A stretch of 20,438 nucleotides of DNA from Penium margaritaceum (Eukaryota; Streptophyta; Zygnematophyceae; Desmidiales; Peniaceae). Position numbers and translations under genes: made by a program. This document shows positions 19,084-20,438 of the stretch, in pieces. The notes under the pieces are model-generated. The model did no database searches. It worked only from the letters and a program-made list of their open reading frames with translations, and was not told the origin of the DNA. Position 1 is the stretch's first letter. Each line of letters starts with the position of its first letter. The stretch is from the NCBI GenBank assembly GCA_023375785.1, contig SZWC01006939.1:4418-24855 (forward strand), in the 5' to 3' direction.

Positions 19084-19749
19084 TCATGCTACATGCGCAT
19101 GTCTGCACCTTGCATTTGGAAATTGATCTTGTTCTGAAGTTGGGTGGCGTGTCAAACTCCAGGTGGACTGATCCCATTTGATGTGCACAATATTTTGTGA
19201 GTGTAAAGATGTCTGCTTGCTAATGCTCTTTTCCACGTTGCATTCCTTGCATGCCTCCTTGAATGCCTCCTTTTGTAGACTTTGGAAGTACTCCACTTTG
19301 TCAACAATGCTAGTGTTCCTTGTGTTTTTTGTTGTTGGTCACAGGTTGTTGCCCTACTCTGAAACCATGTGAAGAAAACTGGAATATCTAAGGTTGAAAG
19401 CACATTTAATGACAAGTTTCCACACAAAACAATAGTTAAAGACACATACATCATGTAGAGTGAGATGAAGTACACAGAGCCCAAAGCACTCATCTAATTC
19501 TTACACTATGTCTGGAAACTAGGTGCATTGTAGTAGTAATCGTACAAGTTGAGTATCACACCAACTGCTAGATGCAGGATTTGGATGTAGCTTAACCACA
19601 GGACGACCGCCCTGGATGGTTTTGCACTGAAGGAGCTCAGTGAGCAGGCGCTCAAAAAATTATTCAAAGTCTAATTGTTGGCGGCTACACTTGGAGAGCT
19701 GGACAAAGTGATCTATTGCAGGTCTTAAACCTGGAGTACCTTGAGGCAT
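19084..19749 (-). pseudogene. Coding-like relic, possibly two exons, identity unknown
   Basis: From ATG 19747-19749 one minus frame reads MPQGTPGLRPAIDHF, LSKCSRQQLDFE, TAA (19660-19662), FFERLLTELLQCKTIQGGRP, KLHPNPASSSWCDTQLVRLL, TAG (19519-19521), FPDIV, TAA (19501-19503), ELDECFG. The same frame later gives VEYFQSLQKEAFKEACKECN and SQNIVHIKWDQ (19084-19296). The segment between has the bias of an intron, with GTACTTC as a possible donor. The composition is strongly protein-like, but I recognise no family. Alternatives are a broken host gene or a transposable-element protein. Confidence 0.4.
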
Positions 19750-19855
19750 TCTGGTTTTGTTTGAGAACTAAAGGCATAAGGTATCGTTACAGTGGCACCT
19801 TGACTGTCGTACACATCAAAGTATGGTTCCACTCGAGTCAAAATCAAGATTGCGG

Positions 19856-20005
19856 AAGTGTATCGGGAAGTGTATCGGGAAATGTATCTGTAGGGAGACC
19901 GTCGGAATACACAAGTACATGAGTACACTTGTGTATCATTTCGTACGTATCTTTGATACACCAACCGATACACACCCCCAACACACTACTGATTTTTTGG
20001 GGGGG
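19856..20005. repeat. Palindromic GTGTATCGG repeat unit, copy 1
   Basis: The left arm has GTGTATCGGGAA twice and ATGTATCTG; the centre has AATACACAAGT and ACTTGTGTATCAT; the right arm has GATACACC, CCGATACACACCCCCAACAC and a G run. The arms are inverted with respect to each other. It matches the unit at 20277-20438 in order and orientation. Confidence 0.8.
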
Positions 20006-20167
20006 TGGGTGGTCGATGGTCTTGAAATCGGGGTGCTGATTTTTATCGCTTGCAGTGTAGCACGTGAGCATCATATGTGCGATTCCGTCCAAGACAGTTG
20101 CCTCTGTTAAGCCGGCGGTTTGCTTAGATCGACGTCCATACTCTGTTTCCACTCTCTTTGCAAAGTG

Positions 20168-20242
20168 CACACAAGTGTATTTGATGTGCTGTCTACCAGC
20201 TACACCTACCAATACACCTAACCGATACACCTTTCACTTTGT
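20168..20242. repeat. Partial (right-arm) copy of the GTGTATCGG repeat
   Basis: ACACAAGTGTATTTG, then AATACACCTAACCGATACACC and a following G run repeat the right half of the neighbouring units; the left arm is missing. Confidence 0.6.
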
Positions 20243-20270
20243 GGGGGGGGGGACCCCCCCCCTCCCCCCC
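20243..20270. repeat. G10-A-C9-T-C7 homopolymer palindrome
   Basis: Ten G (20243-20252), one A, nine C (20254-20262), T, seven C. It sits exactly between a partial unit and a full unit of the GTGTATCGG repeat. It can fold as a near-perfect hairpin, and its length is likely to be unstable or misread. Confidence 0.9.
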
Positions 20271-20276
20271 GATGTA

Positions 20277-20438
20277 GAAAGTGTATCGCAGGAGTGTATT
20301 GGGAAGTTTATCTGGAGGATGGCAAAATTAATACACAAGTGTATAATTAAAATTTTGTATCATTTGGTTCCTATCCACGATACACTCCCCAACACACCCC
20401 CCCCAATACAATCGCAATGGTTTTTGGGGGGGGGGGGG
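20277..20438. repeat. Palindromic GTGTATCGG repeat unit, copy 2, to the window edge
   Basis: The left arm AAAGTGTATCGCAGGAGTGTAT is followed by TGGGAAGTTTATCTGGAGGAT; the centre has AATACACAAGTGTATAAT and TTTTGTATCATTTGG; the right arm is CCACGATACACTCCCCAACAC, then C and G runs. The window ends in 13 G. Confidence 0.8.

Noticed and set aside
1..20438. A functional novel defence or biosynthetic system
   Set aside because: No group of intact neighbouring genes exists; all recognisable coding regions are broken transposon genes or a broken ribosomal protein copy.

Overview
The window looks like eukaryotic nuclear DNA, most likely from the green plant lineage (land plant or charophyte alga; the sequence alone does not settle which). 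The reasons are a eukaryotic cytosolic ribosomal protein gene, a Mutator-like (MULE) transposase with GT-AG introns, a SWIM zinc finger and a CCHC knuckle, LTR elements whose primer-binding site matches the plant initiator-tRNA-Met type, and a Ty3/gypsy integrase relic. No gene here is clearly intact. The window is mostly layered, decaying transposable elements plus one broken housekeeping-gene copy.

Layout. Positions 1-896 (minus) hold an intronless, nearly full-length copy of the 40S ribosomal protein SA (uS2) gene with two in-frame nonsense codons; it runs off the left edge. A GC-rich flank with a poly-C run and one N follows. From 1547 to 4680 the DNA is AT-rich and carries an unrecognised coding-like relic (plus, 1547-2179) and a Ty3/gypsy pol relic (minus, 3054-3886). 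From about 5655/5933 to 12042 (plus) lies a MULE transposase pseudogene with at least three readable introns, nine in-frame stops and two frameshifts. Its last readable exon is split by a 3.57-kb LTR element at 8311-11881 (element A). Element A has two ~600-bp LTRs, a 5-bp target duplication with one mismatch, a PBS and a polypurine tract, but no gag or pol: its interior is pyrimidine-rich DNA with two sets of tandem repeats. Removing element A and one target-site copy restores the MULE reading frame exactly.

Right of this are a ~198-bp tandem repeat (12373-12895) and a motif cluster (13786-14015) that may pair, inverted, with one at 4681-4830 as very diverged MULE ends. From 14016 to 16260 is decayed DNA with one coding-like minus-strand relic. 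A second member of the element A family (element B) lies on the minus strand at about 16260-18622, with a recognisable LTR, PBS and the same internal repeat modules; I could not find its other LTR. From 18625 to 19749 (minus) are coding-like reading frames of unknown identity. The right end (19856-20438) carries repeated short palindromic units built on GTGTATCGG/CCGATACAC, next to long G and C runs, including a G10-A-C9 hairpin.

I found no operon, defence locus or other working novel system. The most unusual items are the coding-less retroelement family with shared G-box-containing tandem modules, the extra C-terminal exon of the MULE, and the unidentified coding relics.
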